Assembly: GCA_052034115.1 (NCBI GenBank) | Contig: JBPOIZ010000061.1 | Coordinates: 25,190 to 89,189, forward strand | Direction of reading: 5' to 3' | Source of the DNA: Lutibacillus sp052034115 | GTDB lineage: Bacteria > Actinomycetota > Actinomycetes > Actinomycetales > Dermatophilaceae | Length of the DNA: 64,000 bases | Notes under the pieces: generated by a model | Seen by the model: only the letters and a program-made list of their open reading frames with translations | Told to the model about the DNA's origin: nothing | The model's database searches: none | Part shown: piece after piece, positions 16,350-24,116 of the stretch | Numbering within the stretch: the first letter of the stretch is position 1 | How the letters are laid out: each line of letters opens with the position of its first letter | Translations under genes and position numbers: made by a program

Positions 16350-17648
16350 GTGCCTGAGGTGGTCCTCATCACGGGGGTCTCCAGGTATCTGGGTGGGTTG
16401 TTCGCCGCGCGGCTGAGCCAGGATCGGTCCATCGGGCGGATCATCGGCGTGGACGTCATCCCGCCGGCGCATCCCATCGGGCGCGCCGATTTCATCCGAG
16501 CGGACATCCGCGGGCCCATGTTGGGCCGCATCATCGCGCAGTCCAACGTCGACACGGTCGTCCACATGAACGTCATCGCCACCCCGACGGGTGGGCGGGT
16601 GACGCAGAAGGAAACCAACGTCATCGGGACGATGCAGCTGCTGGCGGCCTGCCAGAAGGCCCCCAGTGTGCGTCGACTCGTCGTGAAGTCGTCGGCGGCC
16701 GTCTACGGCTCATCCTCCCGGGACCCGGCCATGTTCACCGAGGACATGGGACCCAAGGTCATGCCCCGGAGCGGGTTCGGCAAGGACTCGGTCGAGGTCG
16801 AGGGCTATGTCCGCGGCTTCGCCCGCCGCCGGCCGGACGTCGACATCCTCATTCTGCGGTTCGCCAACGTCATCGGGCCGGGCATCCGCACGCCGATGAC
16901 GGACTACTTCGCGCTGCCGGTCATCCCGGTGCCGCTCGGGTTCGACGCCCGGCTTCAATTCGCCCATGAGGTGGACGCGGTCGAGGCCACCTACCTGGCC
17001 GCGGTCGGCTCGACGAGCGGGATCGTCAACGTCGCCGGGGACGGAGTCATCACCGTGCTGCAGGGTGCCGCTCTGGCTCGACGCCCGGTCGTCTTCGTGC
17101 CGATGGCGGGCTCATCGGCCATCGGTGGGGTCGTCAAGCGTGCCGGTCTGGCCGACTTCTCACCGGACCAACTGCAGTTGTTGGCCCACGGTCGGGGCCT
17201 GGACACCACCAGGATGCGCGCCGCCTTGGGCCTCGAGCCGCGGTACACCACCCGGCAGGCGTTCGAGACCTACGCCGAGCACATCCACCCGCTGCTGCCG
17301 GGAGGGGATCACGCCATCGACGTGGCTCTGCAGACCGTTGCCGCCGGAGCGAGCATCGCCAGTGAGGTGGTCACCAAGGTCGGCGGGCTGGCCCGGGTGG
17401 CCGCTGCCCGGGTCGGGCTCGGTGGTGGCGGCGGGGGCTCCGCGGCCAGCGACCCAGCTGGCCCGACGGTTTCCGTCGGTCCGGCGGAGGTCACCCGCCC
17501 GGTGCCGGTCCCGGACCGCGACAAGGCCGCGCCGCGGGCCGCGTCGGCGGGGGCGCGACCGCAGGGCGCTCGCCCCTCGCGCCGGGCCATTGCCGACGCC
17601 CGCCGAAACCGCCCGTCGCTGCGCGTCGTCGAAGGGGAAGAGTCATGA
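16350..17648 (+). CDS. NAD-dependent epimerase/dehydratase (extended SDR family)
   Basis: A 432-residue protein whose first ~310 residues are an extended SDR Rossmann domain: the nucleotide motif GVSRYLG replaces the usual GxxGxxG, with VDVIPP after beta-2 and SSAAVYGSSSRD later. The usual YxxxK is replaced by EGYVRGFARR, as in the mycobacterial GalE2/Rv0501 relatives, so classical epimerase activity is doubtful. The last ~120 residues are Ala/Gly/Pro-rich and disordered. It starts at GTG 16350 behind GGGAGGTG and overlaps the acyltransferase by 4 nt, so the two are coupled and may act together in lipid or envelope synthesis. Confidence 0.82.
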   Translation: MPEVVLITGVSRYLGGLFAARLSQDRSIGRIIGVDVIPPAHPIGRADFIRADIRGPMLGRIIAQSNVDTVVHMNVIATPTGGRVTQKETNVIGTMQLLAACQKAPSVRRLVVKSSAAVYGSSSRDPAMFTEDMGPKVMPRSGFGKDSVEVEGYVRGFARRRPDVDILILRFANVIGPGIRTPMTDYFALPVIPVPLGFDARLQFAHEVDAVEATYLAAVGSTSGIVNVAGDGVITVLQGAALARRPVVFVPMAGSSAIGGVVKRAGLADFSPDQLQLLAHGRGLDTTRMRAALGLEPRYTTRQAFETYAEHIHPLLPGGDHAIDVALQTVAAGASIASEVVTKVGGLARVAAARVGLGGGGGGSAASDPAGPTVSVGPAEVTRPVPVPDRDKAAPRAASAGARPQGARPSRRAIADARRNRPSLRVVEGEES

Positions 17649-19078
17649 ACCGGCCGGCCAACGCCACCGACGCCTTGGCCCGGGGCGCCGCCCGCGCGAC
17701 AGGGGAGCGGGCCCGCCGCACCCGCACCCCGCTGCTCATGCCGGAGCCCGGGGCGGTCGCGACGGAGCACGCCGTCGACGCTCCCGCCGTCGTGGACACA
17801 CCCGACGAGACCAACGGTATGGCGGCCCTGCCCGCGGAACGGATCCTCGGCGGCGCCGACGGCGCGCGAGAGCTCGTCTCCCGTGCGGCCCGCCGCGCTG
17901 CGACCGCCCCGCGCCGTGCCACCGAGACCCCCGCGGACGTCCCGGCCGCACCGGCCGCCGGTGCGCCCCTGCGCAAGGTGCCCGCGCGGCACCGCCCGCA
18001 GCCGGCGCCGCTGACCGACCCGGCACCGGCTGGTGCGCCTCCGGGGCGGGCTCGCCGAGCCCCCGACGAGCAGCGCCATACCGCAGACATCTCCACGCCC
18101 CCCGGTCCCACCGATCTGGCGGCGAACCACACCGGCGCGCAGCATGTCTCGATGACCGCAGGTGTCGACCTGGCCGAGATGCTCGAGCTGGCCATCGCCA
18201 TGCTGCGATCCCTCGGTGCGGCCGCCGGGCTCGCGCCGGACGAGGTCGAGGCGCAGGTCGCCGCCACGCTGGCCTTCGTGCGTCGGCGGGTGGCCGGCGA
18301 GTACGAAGTCGACACCTTCGGCTTCGACCAGGATTTCACCGAGAACGTCTACCTGCCGCTGCTGCGCCCGCTGTACAAGCGCTGGTTCCGGGTCGAGGTC
18401 CGGGGCATGGAGCACCTGCCTGCGTCCGGCGGCGCGCTGCTCGTCGCCAACCACTCGGGCACGGTCGCGTTGGACTCGCTCATGACCCAGGTCGCGGTTC
18501 ACGACGAGCATCCGGCCAAGCGTCACCTGCGGATGCTCGGGGCCGACCTGGTCTTCGAGATGCCGCTCGTCGGCGAGGTCGCCCGCAAGTCCGGCTCGAC
18601 GTTGGCGACGCAGGCCGATGCCGAGCGGCTGCTCAGTTCCGGTGAGCTCGTCGGGGTGTGGCCCGAAGGGTTCAAGGGCATCGGCAAGCCGTTCAGCGAG
18701 CGCTATCGGCTGCAGCGCTTCGGGCGTGGCGGGTTCGTCTCGGCGGCCATCCGCACCGGCGTGCCGATCATCCCGTGCTCGATCGTCGGCGCGGAGGAGA
18801 TCTACCCGATCATCGGCAACATGAAGACCTTCGCCCGACTTCTCGGCGTGCCCTATGCGCCGGTGACCCCGACGTGGCCGTTGCTCGGCCCCCTGGGGCT
18901 CATCCCGCTGCCCAGCAAGTGGCTCATCGAGTTCGGCGAGCCCTTGGAGACGGCGCACCTCGGGATGGCGGCCGCCGACGACCCGATGCTCGTCTTCGAC
19001 CTGACCGACCGCATCCGCGAGACGATCCAGCAGACGCTCCACGGCTTGCTGCGGCGCCGTCGCAGCGCCTTCTTCTAG
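17645..19078 (+). CDS. Lysophospholipid (1-acylglycerol-3-phosphate-type) acyltransferase
   Basis: A 477-residue protein with a ~160-residue Ala/Pro/Arg-rich disordered N-terminus followed by a PlsC-like acyltransferase domain. The block-I motif reads NHSGTVALD, i.e. H-x6-D rather than the usual H-x4-D, as in the mycobacterial Rv0502 group. Block III is visible as GVWPEGFKGIGKPFSERY and block IV as GVPIIPCSIVGAEEIYP. It would act at the inner membrane on lysophospholipid-like substrates. It is translationally coupled to the SDR gene (ATGA overlap). Confidence 0.85.
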   Translation: MNRPANATDALARGAARATGERARRTRTPLLMPEPGAVATEHAVDAPAVVDTPDETNGMAALPAERILGGADGARELVSRAARRAATAPRRATETPADVPAAPAAGAPLRKVPARHRPQPAPLTDPAPAGAPPGRARRAPDEQRHTADISTPPGPTDLAANHTGAQHVSMTAGVDLAEMLELAIAMLRSLGAAAGLAPDEVEAQVAATLAFVRRRVAGEYEVDTFGFDQDFTENVYLPLLRPLYKRWFRVEVRGMEHLPASGGALLVANHSGTVALDSLMTQVAVHDEHPAKRHLRMLGADLVFEMPLVGEVARKSGSTLATQADAERLLSSGELVGVWPEGFKGIGKPFSERYRLQRFGRGGFVSAAIRTGVPIIPCSIVGAEEIYPIIGNMKTFARLLGVPYAPVTPTWPLLGPLGLIPLPSKWLIEFGEPLETAHLGMAAADDPMLVFDLTDRIRETIQQTLHGLLRRRRSAFF

Positions 19079-19087
19079 GCCCTCCGC

Positions 19088-19333
19088 GTGGTCGCCGAGC
19101 CCCGCATCACCCTCCTTGGCCGTGACGGCTGTCATCTGTGCGACGTGGCTCGTGAGGTCATCGCCGAGGTCGCCGCGCAGGAAGGCGTCGGCTGGGTCGA
19201 GGTCTCGATCGACGAAGATCTGGACCTCTACGAACGCTACTGGGAGCAGATCCCGGTGACGCTCGTCGACGGACGTCAGCACGACTATTGGCGCGTCGAC
19301 CCCGAACGGCTCCGCGCCGCCCTGCGCGGCTGA
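19088..19333 (+). CDS. Glutaredoxin-like thiol-disulfide protein
   Basis: An 81-residue glutaredoxin-fold protein of the DUF836 type. It starts ITLLGRDGCHLCDVAREVIA with a C-x2-C active site, then QIPVTLVDGRQHDYWRVDPERL containing the cis-Pro of thioredoxin folds. The start is GTG 19088, 9 nt after the acyltransferase stop. In mycobacteria the equivalent gene (Rv0508) directly precedes hemA, whereas here an ethanolamine microcompartment operon follows, which marks the insertion side of that operon. Confidence 0.85.
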   Translation: MVAEPRITLLGRDGCHLCDVAREVIAEVAAQEGVGWVEVSIDEDLDLYERYWEQIPVTLVDGRQHDYWRVDPERLRAALRG

Positions 19334-19360
19334 ACCGCTCGAAAGGTTCGCTTGCATACC

Positions 19361-19390
19361 TTGTCTGCCTCGCGCGCAGGCAGATAGCGT
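19361..19390 (+). promoter_or_regulatory. Candidate eut operon promoter (-35 TTGTCT, -10 TAGCGT)
   Basis: TTGTCT at 19361-19366 and TAGCGT at 19385-19390 are 18 nt apart. The expected transcription start is at 19396-19398, which coincides with an in-frame GTG (19397). This promoter could therefore serve both a leaderless N-extended EutN and the SD-led ATG at 19442. Confidence 0.45.
19364..19384 (+). promoter_or_regulatory. 21-bp inverted repeat, candidate eut operator
   Basis: Perfect 7-bp arms TCTGCCT and AGGCAGA flank a CG-rich 7-nt centre. The repeat fills the spacer between the candidate -35 and -10 boxes, where a repressor would block RNA polymerase. It does not match the Rex consensus (TTGTGAA-type). 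Confidence 0.4.
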
Positions 19391-19441
19391 CGTCGGGTGT
19401 CGGCGGATGCCGGTGAAGAGGGGCTCAACGAGGAGGCTTCG

Positions 19442-19732
19442 ATGCTCATCGCCCGCGTGCGGGGCTCAGCGGTGTCGACGGTGAAGGATCCGAGCCTGAC
19501 CGGGTTCAAGCTCCTCCTCGTCCAGGAGACCGACGAGTCCGGGACGGCCCGCGGGGACATCTTCGTCGCGGTCGACGGTGTCGGTGCGGGCACCGGCGAG
19601 CTCGTCCTGGTGGCCACCGGCAGTGCCGCCCGGTATGGCGAGCGCACCCGTGACCAGGCCTCCGACGCCCTGGTTGTCGGCGTCCTCGACTCGATGGACG
19701 TCGACGGCTCGGTGACCTTCCGCAAGAGCTGA
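19442..19732 (+). CDS. eutN: Ethanolamine microcompartment vertex protein EutN/CcmL
   Basis: EutN-type proteins form the pentamers that close the vertices of bacterial microcompartments. The 96-residue protein shows the EutN/CcmL beta-barrel pattern: LIARVRGSAVSTVKDPSLTG, FKLLLVQ, AVDGVGAGTGELVLVATGSAAR and the C-terminal ALVVGVLDSMDVDG. ATG 19442 has a strong GAGGAGG SD 6 nt away. An in-frame GTG at 19397 would add 15 acidic residues and lies exactly at the predicted transcription start. It is the first gene of the EUT operon. Confidence 0.9.
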   Translation: MLIARVRGSAVSTVKDPSLTGFKLLLVQETDESGTARGDIFVAVDGVGAGTGELVLVATGSAARYGERTRDQASDALVVGVLDSMDVDGSVTFRKS

Positions 19733-19742
19733 CGACCATCCC

Positions 19743-21173
19743 ATGCCCGGCCCGAGTCGCGACGTCCTCTCCGTGGGGATCGACGTGGGGACCACGACCA
19801 CACAGGTCGTGTTCTCCAAGTTGACCCTGCACGATGTCGCCCGGCCCGGCCAGGTGCCGCGGATCCAGGTCGACGAGAAGAACGTCCTGCACCGTTCCGA
19901 GGTGCACCAGACGCCGCTGACCAGCCCGGACGAGGTCGACGCAGCGGCGTTGGCGCGGCTGGTGGCCGCGGAGTTCGCGCGCGCCGGTGTGGACCCCGAC
20001 GCCATCGAGACCGGGGCGGTCATCATCACCGGGGAGACCGCGCGCACCCGCAACGCGGACGCCATCCTGCACGCCCTGTCGGCCCGCTCGGGCGACTTCG
20101 TCGTCACGGTCGCCGGTCCGTCAGCGGAGTCGCAGATCGCCGGCCGCGGCTCGGGCGTGGCCCGCTGGTCCGCCGACCACTACGAGCAGGTCACCACCAT
20201 CGATGTCGGTGGCGGCACGTCCAACGCGGCGGTGTTCTCCATGGGCACGCACGTCAGCTCCGCGGCGCTGGCGGTCGGCGGCCGTCAGGTCGAGCTCGAC
20301 CGCAGCGGCCGGGTGCTGCGCATCGCGCCCCCCGGGCGATCCCTCATCGCCGAGCGCGGCCTGCAGATCGCCGAGGGCCAGGTGGCCACGCTGCCCGAGC
20401 TGCGCCGGTTCTGCGACGTCATGGCCGAGTTGCTGGCCGATCTGGCCACCGGCATACCGGTCACCTCCGGCCACGGTGTGGCCATCACCGCGCCGCTGAC
20501 CGGCACCGAGCGTTCGACGTCGCTGTTCTTCACCGGCGGGGTCGGCTCGTGCTACTACGACCAGACCCCGGCCGGCAGCGTCGCCGAGGTGGCAGCGTAT
20601 GGCGACGTGGGTCCGCTGCTGGCCGCGGCGATGCGCGCCAACGATCGGCTGCAGGCGCTGAAGGTGCGCACCCCGCCGGAGACGATCCGGGCGACCGTTC
20701 TCGGGGCCGCCGGTCAGACGGTCACCCTGAGCGGCTCGACCATCTGGGCCGACGGGTCCCTCCTGCCGCTGCGCAATGTGCCCGTCATCCGGCCCGCTCT
20801 GGAGGCCGCTGGGGGTGGGTTCCAGGAGCAGGTCCGCTCGGCACTGGGCCGCTGGGATCTCGACGAGCACGCCGTCGTCGCCATCGTCATCGAGCTGCCG
20901 ACCGGGCTCGGGTATGCCGACATCACCGCTGTCGCCGCCGATGTCGTGGCCTATCACGATCGGGTCGGCACCGCCCAGCCGCTCGTCCTGGTCATGACCC
21001 AGGACTACGCGCAGGTCCTCGGCCAGACCATCCAAGCGGCCCGCCCCGGCCTACCGTTGCTCGTCATCGACCAGGTCGGCTTGGGCGAGGGCGACTACAT
21101 CGACATTGGACTGCCGATGCTGGACGGACGAGCCGTCCCGCTGTCGATCAAGACGTTGGTGTTCTATGACTGA
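19743..21173 (+). CDS. eutA: Ethanolamine ammonia-lyase reactivating factor EutA
   Basis: EutA is an ATP-dependent reactivase that exchanges damaged cobalamin out of ethanolamine ammonia-lyase. The 476-residue ASKHA-fold protein begins VGIDVGTTTTQVVFSKL (phosphate-1 loop). IITGETARTRNADAI and the second nucleotide loop TIDVGGGTSNAAVF follow, with GVAITAPLTGTERSTSLFFTGGVGSCYY later. It overlaps eutB by 8 nt, consistent with stoichiometric co-production with its client EutBC. Confidence 0.95.
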   Translation: MPGPSRDVLSVGIDVGTTTTQVVFSKLTLHDVARPGQVPRIQVDEKNVLHRSEVHQTPLTSPDEVDAAALARLVAAEFARAGVDPDAIETGAVIITGETARTRNADAILHALSARSGDFVVTVAGPSAESQIAGRGSGVARWSADHYEQVTTIDVGGGTSNAAVFSMGTHVSSAALAVGGRQVELDRSGRVLRIAPPGRSLIAERGLQIAEGQVATLPELRRFCDVMAELLADLATGIPVTSGHGVAITAPLTGTERSTSLFFTGGVGSCYYDQTPAGSVAEVAAYGDVGPLLAAAMRANDRLQALKVRTPPETIRATVLGAAGQTVTLSGSTIWADGSLLPLRNVPVIRPALEAAGGGFQEQVRSALGRWDLDEHAVVAIVIELPTGLGYADITAVAADVVAYHDRVGTAQPLVLVMTQDYAQVLGQTIQAARPGLPLLVIDQVGLGEGDYIDIGLPMLDGRAVPLSIKTLVFYD

Positions 21174-22542
21174 CGGCATCCTGGCCACGCTACTTTTCGG
21201 CGAACGGTACGAGTTCCGCGACATCAAGGACCTCCTGGCCAAGGCCAACGAGGAGAAGTCCGGCGATCGGCTCGCCGGGATCGCGGCGCGCTCGGCGGCC
21301 GAGCGGATGGCCGCGAAGCACGTCCTGGCCGAGGTCACTCTGCAGACCCTGCGCGACAACCCCGCCGTGCCGTATGACCAGGACGAGGTCACCCGAGTCA
21401 TCGACGACGCCGTCAACGAGGCGGTGTTCGGACAGATCAAGGGATGGACGGTCGGCGACTTCCGGGAGTGGATCCTTGCCGACACCACGACCGAGGACAT
21501 GTTGCACCGGGTGTCCAACGGGCTGACCGCCGAGATGGTCGCCGCCGTCACCAAGATCATGTCGAACCTGGACCTCATGCTGGCGGCGAGCAAGATCCGC
21601 AACGTCAAGCACTGCAACAACACCATCGGGCTGCGCGGCACCCTCGGGTCGCGGCTCCAGCCGAACCATCAGACCGACTCAGTCGAGGGCATCCGGGCGG
21701 CCATCTACGAGGGCCTGAGCTTCGGCTCCGGCGACAGCGTCATCGGCATCAACCCCTCGGACGACTCGCTGGGCAGCGTGGCGCGGTTGCTGGGGATGAC
21801 TCACGAAGTCATCACCCGGTGGGAGATCCCGACCCAGAACTGCGTGCTGGCCCACGTCTCGACCCAGATGGAGGCGATGCGACACGGTGCGCCGCTCGGC
21901 CTGGTCTTCCAGTCGTTGTCCGGTTCGCAAAAGGGTTGCGAGTCGTTCGGGATCGACGTCGGCATGCTCGACGAAGCCCACGCGCTGGCCAAGCGGTATG
22001 CCGTGGCCACCGGCCCGAACTTCATGTACTTCGAGACCGGGCAAGGCGCCGAGCTGTCGGCGGACGCCCATCACGGTGCCGACCAAGTCGTCATGGAGGC
22101 CAGGTGCTACGGGCTGGCCAAGCGCTACGACCCGTTCCAGGTCAACACCGTCGTCGGTTTCATCGGCCCCGAGTATCTCTACGACTCCACCCAGATCGCT
22201 CGAGCCGGTCTCGAGGACCACTTCATGGGCAAGCTCACCGGGCTGTCGATGGGCTGCGATGTCTGTTACACCAACCACGCGCGTTCGACGCAGAACGAGA
22301 ACGAGAACCTCGCTGTGCTCCTCGCCGCCGCCGGTGTCAACTTCATCATGGGCATCCCGATGGGCGACGACTCGATGCTGAGCTACCAGACGACGAGCTT
22401 TCACGACGCGCCGAGCCTTCGTCAGTTGCTCGGGCTGCGGCCACTGCCCGAGTTCGAGGCGTGGATGGAAGACCTCGGGCTCCTCCGTGGCGGTCGCCTG
22501 ACCGCTGCGGCCGGCGACGCGTCGTTCTTCCTGGGGCGGTGA
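21166..22542 (+). CDS. eutB: Ethanolamine ammonia-lyase large (alpha) subunit EutB
   Basis: Catalytic TIM-barrel subunit of the adenosylcobalamin-dependent lyase that turns ethanolamine into acetaldehyde and ammonia. The 458-residue length equals the family norm. The highly conserved run LSFGSGDSVIGINPSDDS is present, as are CNNTIGLRGTLGSRLQPNHQ, MYFETGQGAELSADAHHGAD and MGCDVCYTNHARSTQNEN. ATG 21166 inside the end of eutA gives the expected MTDGILATLLFGERYEFRD N-terminus; the frame extends upstream but overlaps eutA. It would be packaged in the microcompartment lumen with EutC. Confidence 0.97.
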   Translation: MTDGILATLLFGERYEFRDIKDLLAKANEEKSGDRLAGIAARSAAERMAAKHVLAEVTLQTLRDNPAVPYDQDEVTRVIDDAVNEAVFGQIKGWTVGDFREWILADTTTEDMLHRVSNGLTAEMVAAVTKIMSNLDLMLAASKIRNVKHCNNTIGLRGTLGSRLQPNHQTDSVEGIRAAIYEGLSFGSGDSVIGINPSDDSLGSVARLLGMTHEVITRWEIPTQNCVLAHVSTQMEAMRHGAPLGLVFQSLSGSQKGCESFGIDVGMLDEAHALAKRYAVATGPNFMYFETGQGAELSADAHHGADQVVMEARCYGLAKRYDPFQVNTVVGFIGPEYLYDSTQIARAGLEDHFMGKLTGLSMGCDVCYTNHARSTQNENENLAVLLAAAGVNFIMGIPMGDDSMLSYQTTSFHDAPSLRQLLGLRPLPEFEAWMEDLGLLRGGRLTAAAGDASFFLGR

Positions 22543-22546
22543 GCAG

Positions 22547-23458
22547 ATGACCGACACCCCGGATGTCCAGGCGATCGTCGCCGAGATCCTCGCCGAGCTG
22601 GGCTCCCGGCGCGGCCCAGCGCCCACCCCGGCGCCCCCGCCGACGCCCACGCCGGGTCGCGCCGTGGGGCCGACGCCGGCGATCGAGCTGCCGGACCCGA
22701 CCCTTGCCCGGCATACCGTGGGGGTCGCCGAGCCGAGCAACCCGACCGGACTGGCCAACTTGGCCGCGTCGACCGGAGCCCGCCTCGCTGTCGGGCGCGC
22801 CGGCCCGCGGCCGCGCACCGCGACGATGCTGCTCTTCCACGCTGACCACGCGGTCACCCAGGACGCCATCTTCGGCGACGTGCCGCAGGGGTTGCTCGAT
22901 GAGCTCGGGATGTTCCAGGTGCAGACCCGGGTGAGCAGCAGCGACGAGTTCCTCCTGCGTCCGGACCTCGGCCGGGCGCTGTCCGACGAGGCGAAGGCCA
23001 CCATCGAGCAGCGTTGCCAGAAGCAGCCGACGGTGCAGATCGTCGTCGGTGACGGGTTGTCTGCGGCCGCCGTAACGAACAACCTCGGGAGGATCTACCC
23101 CGTGCTCCACAGCGGCTTCACCGCCGCCGGTATGACGGTGGGGACGCCGTTCTTCGTGCGCTTCTGCAGGGTCGGCATCATCAACGACATCAACGCCATC
23201 GTCGGCGCCGACGCCGTCGTGCTGCTCATCGGCGAACGTCCCGGCCTCGGGGTCGCCGACGCACTGAGTGTCTACTCCGGCTGGCGCCCCGGCCCGGGCA
23301 AGACCGACGCACACCGCGACGTCGTGTGCATGATCACCGAGAACGGCGGCACCAACCCCATGGAGGCCGGCGCGTTCGTCGTCGAGCACATCCGCACCGT
23401 CGTCGCTCACCAGGCCAGCGGGATCGACCTGCGGCTGGCCCTGGCGGGTGGTCGCTGA
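22547..23458 (+). CDS. eutC: Ethanolamine ammonia-lyase small (beta) subunit EutC with N-terminal encapsulation-like helix
   Basis: EutC completes the cobalamin-binding site of the lyase. The 303-residue protein contains GDGLSAAAVTNNL, FFVRFCRVGIINDINAIVGAD, VVLLIGERPGLGVADALS and the C-terminal CMITENGGTNPMEAGA, all diagnostic. The first ~18 residues (TPDVQAIVAEILAELGS) form an amphipathic helix linked by a Pro-rich stretch, like the N-terminal encapsulation peptide of enterobacterial EutC that targets the lyase to the shell. It starts 4 nt after eutB and its TGA overlaps the eutL ATG. Confidence 0.95.
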   Translation: MTDTPDVQAIVAEILAELGSRRGPAPTPAPPPTPTPGRAVGPTPAIELPDPTLARHTVGVAEPSNPTGLANLAASTGARLAVGRAGPRPRTATMLLFHADHAVTQDAIFGDVPQGLLDELGMFQVQTRVSSSDEFLLRPDLGRALSDEAKATIEQRCQKQPTVQIVVGDGLSAAAVTNNLGRIYPVLHSGFTAAGMTVGTPFFVRFCRVGIINDINAIVGADAVVLLIGERPGLGVADALSVYSGWRPGPGKTDAHRDVVCMITENGGTNPMEAGAFVVEHIRTVVAHQASGIDLRLALAGGR

Positions 23459-24114
23459 TGGCCGTCCTCGACCCCATCCGGGCGACCATTCTCGCGACCC
23501 GGATCATTCCTCAGGTCGATCGAGGCCTGGCCAGCCGGTTCGAGCTGCGCGAGGATCAGCGCTCCATCGCGGTCATCACCGCCGACATCGACGACGTCCT
23601 GTACACCTCGCTCGACGAGGCGACCAAGAAGGCCGACGTCGAGGTCGTCTACGCGCACAGCTTCTATGCGGGGTCGGCCCACGCCAGCGGTCCGCTCTCC
23701 GGTGAGATCATTGGCATCCTCGCGGCACCGGACCCGGAGGAGGCCCGCGCCGGCCTGGCCGCGTGTGTCGACTACGCCACGACGAAGGCCTGGTTCGAGT
23801 CGGCCAACGACGACGGCACCCATGCCTTCTTCGCCCACCCGATCGCCCGCACCGGGTCGTTCCTCAGCAAAGAGGCCGGGGTCCCGCTGGGCACCGCGCT
23901 CGGCTATGTCATCGCCCCGCCGCTGGAGGCGACCGTCGCGCTCGACGCCGCCCTGAAGGCCACCGACGTCGAGCTCGCCGTCTGGTTCGCCCCGCCGTCC
24001 GAGACCAACTTCTCCGGCGGCTACCTCGTCGGCGACCAAAGCGCCGTCGTCGAGGCCACCCACGTCTTCCGGGACACCGTCCTGGCCATTGCCGCCGCAC
24101 CGAGGGAGGTCTGA
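23458..24114 (+). CDS. eutL: EutL-type microcompartment shell protein (tandem-domain trimer)
   Basis: EutL forms pseudohexameric shell tiles with a gated pore. The 218-residue length is that of the family. The N-terminus AVLDPIRATILATRIIPQVD, ITADIDDVLYTSLDEATKKADVEVVYAHSFYAG, HASGPLSGEIIGILA and the second-domain YFxxPIARTGS-like FFAHPIARTGSFLS are all recognisable. It overlaps eutC by 1 nt (TGATG). It would sit in the facets with EutM and the CsoS1D-like protein encoded at 27.6 kb. Confidence 0.93.
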   Translation: MAVLDPIRATILATRIIPQVDRGLASRFELREDQRSIAVITADIDDVLYTSLDEATKKADVEVVYAHSFYAGSAHASGPLSGEIIGILAAPDPEEARAGLAACVDYATTKAWFESANDDGTHAFFAHPIARTGSFLSKEAGVPLGTALGYVIAPPLEATVALDAALKATDVELAVWFAPPSETNFSGGYLVGDQSAVVEATHVFRDTVLAIAAAPREV

Positions 24115-24116
24115 CC

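Noticed and set aside
17309..19357. 682-residue minus-strand open frame, and similar long antisense frames across the window
   Set aside because: They mirror real GC-rich genes on the other strand, have repetitive Arg/Gly/Pro composition, and show no family motifs.
19334..19441. Cobalamin riboswitch expected before B12-dependent eut genes
   Set aside because: No B12-box-like sequence or long structured leader fits in the 108-nt gap; only the short palindrome is present.
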